From Mycobacterium sp. SMC-2 (lineage in GTDB: Bacteria; Actinomycetota; Actinomycetes; Mycobacteriales; Mycobacteriaceae), in assembly GCF_025263485.1 (NCBI RefSeq), contig NZ_CP079863.1:4216001-4280000 (forward strand): 64,000 nt of DNA, given 5' to 3'. A program made the position numbers and the translations under genes. Numbering within the stretch: position 1 is the first letter of the stretch; each line of letters starts with the position of its first letter. The notes below the pieces were generated by a model. The model searched no databases and had not been told where the DNA came from. It worked only from the letters and a program-made list of their open reading frames with translations. Positions 62,890-64,000 of this stretch are shown here, piece by piece.

Positions 62890-64000
62890 ATGCGCATTGC
62901 TCGCCTGCTAAGCGTGATCGGGACGATTCTCGCGATTGCTTTCAGCGGCGGGCTGCTGGTGGCACCCGCGGCCGGCGCGCAACCCCCGTTCCGGCTGGCG
63001 GACTACATCAGCGACAACGCGGGCGTTTTGTCCGACTCCGGCCGCGCGGCGGTCACGTCGGCGCTGGGCAAGCTGTACACGGATCGCCACATCCGGCTGT
63101 GGGTGGTCTACGTCGATGACTTCTCCGGCCAGGGCGCCGCGAGTTGGGCGCAGGCCACCATGCGCGCCAGCGATCTGGGCGACTATGACGCCCTGCTGGC
63201 CGTCGCCACCAACAGCCGGGCATACGCCTTCCTGGTGCCGTCCACCGTCAAGAGCGTCAACGCGCGCCAGGTCGATGACTTGCGGCGCAACAAGATTGAG
63301 CCCGCTTTGCACAACGGCGACTGGAGCGGCGCCGCGGTCGCGGCCGCCAATGGGCTCAACAAATCGCCGGATTCGTCGGGCCGGGTCGTCCTGCTGGTAA
63401 CACTGGCCGTCATCCTGGTCGCGCTGGCGGTTCTGTTGTTGGTGATGCAGTATCGCGGCCGGCGGCGGCGCGCGGCCGAATTGGCCGCGGCCCGGCGGGT
63501 GGACCCCACCGACTCCCAAGCGCTGGCCGCGGTCCCGCTGCTGGCCCTCGACGATTTGTCCCGCGCGCTGGTGGTCGATGTCGACAACGCCGTGCGGACG
63601 AGCTCCAACGAACTCGACCTGGCGGTCGCCGAGTTCGGTGAAGAGCGGACCCAGCCGTTTACCCAGGCCTTGAACAACGCCAAAGCCGCCCTGTCGCAAG
63701 CATTTACGGTGCGACAACGGCTGGACGACAGCACACCGGAGACGTCTGAGCAGCGTCGCGAGCTGATCACCCAGGTGGTCGTCGCGGCGGCGCGCGCGGA
63801 CCGCGAACTGGAGTCGCAGACCGAGGCGTTCGAAAATCTGCGCGACCTGGTGATCAACGCCCCGTCGCGGCTCGACGCGCTGACCCAGCAGTACGTCGAG
63901 CTCACCACCCGCATAGCCCCGTCAGAACAGCGACTGGCCGAGCTGCACGCCCAATTCGATGCTGCCGCATTGACATCGGTGTCCGGCAACGTCGCGGCGG
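62890..64000 (+). CDS. TPM-domain secreted membrane protein, Rv2345-like (3' partial)
   Basis: The open frame runs past the window end, so at least 370 residues are present. A signal peptide (cut near AAGAQ) is followed by a TPM domain (~35-150, YISDNAGVLSDSGRAAV and LWVVYVDDFSG). A membrane helix follows at ~165-185 (VVLLVTLAVILVALAVLLLV), then a long helical cytosolic or coiled-coil region. TPM proteins are membrane-bound phosphatase-like or assembly factors. It is divergent from dgt with 89 bp between starts. Confidence 0.85.
   Translation, partial: MRIARLLSVIGTILAIAFSGGLLVAPAAGAQPPFRLADYISDNAGVLSDSGRAAVTSALGKLYTDRHIRLWVVYVDDFSGQGAASWAQATMRASDLGDYDALLAVATNSRAYAFLVPSTVKSVNARQVDDLRRNKIEPALHNGDWSGAAVAAANGLNKSPDSSGRVVLLVTLAVILVALAVLLLVMQYRGRRRRAAELAAARRVDPTDSQALAAVPLLALDDLSRALVVDVDNAVRTSSNELDLAVAEFGEERTQPFTQALNNAKAALSQAFTVRQRLDDSTPETSEQRRELITQVVVAAARADRELESQTEAFENLRDLVINAPSRLDALTQQYVELTTRIAPSEQRLAELHAQFDAAALTSVSGNVAA

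Overview
The window is high-GC actinobacterial DNA from a slow-growing Mycobacterium, most likely of the M. avium complex or a near relative. From 11 kb onward the gene order follows, from memory, the M. tuberculosis segment Rv2313c to Rv2345: the AhpD-like gene, pmbA/tldD, uspABC, a universal stress gene, rocE, rocD, a DDAH-like gene, a Lrp regulator, an ECF transporter, MarR, lppP, cysK1-cysE, mez, tRNA-Asn, dnaG, dgt and a TPM-domain gene. Accessory blocks interrupt this backbone. Unrelated-frame open reading frames are abundant because of the high GC content and were left out.

Layout. 0-3 kb: the 3' part of a hydrolase-cyclase fusion and a short-chain fatty-acid transporter. 2.8-6.9 kb: a nest of insertion sequences against the 3' end of a tRNA-Met gene. 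It holds a right-end remnant of an IS481-type element, a complete IS481-family element with a 15-bp target duplication, and an IS21-family element (istA/istB) inserted at the junction with a 6-bp duplication. 7-9.7 kb: a P2-type cation ATPase. 9.8-12 kb: two secreted DUF732 paralogues and an AhpD-like protein. 12-18 kb: a TldD/PmbA pair divergent from the UspABC sugar importer. 18-23 kb: an amino-acid and arginine catabolic operon (universal stress protein, RocE, RocD, DDAH-like) facing its probable Lrp/AsnC regulator. 23-26 kb: a damaged hydrolase gene, a 30-bp perfect palindrome, a sulfatase and an SRPBCC protein. 26-32 kb: an ECF transporter pair, a MarR regulator and an FHA-ABC transporter whose ATPase motifs have decayed. 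32-35 kb: a frameshifted phytase-like lipoprotein gene, an acyl-CoA oxidase-type enzyme and LppP.

35.5-40.4 kb: a 1415-residue assimilatory nitrate reductase fused to its own flavodoxin/NADPH reductase. It is preceded by a hairpin-rich leader and followed by the decayed stub of a second copy that keeps part of the same leader. 40.6-42 kb: a 13E12-type HNH protein. 42-52.8 kb: a complete mce operon on the minus strand (yrbEA, yrbEB, mceA to mceF, two Mce-associated proteins and a CAP-domain protein), mostly joined by 4-bp stop/start overlaps. 53.4-56.6 kb: a sulfur block with a Stf0-type sulfotransferase, a leaderless Cys-rich leader peptide, cysK, cysE and a membrane thioredoxin. 56.7-64 kb: housekeeping genes mez, tRNA-Asn, a small membrane protein, dnaG, a SodC-like lipoprotein, dgt and the start of a TPM-domain protein.

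The signals most worth following up are the conserved structured leader of the nitrate reductase gene, the Cys-rich attenuator of cysK, the repeated use of one tRNA-adjacent site by the IS481 element, and the FHA-ABC protein that appears to be a pseudo-ATPase.
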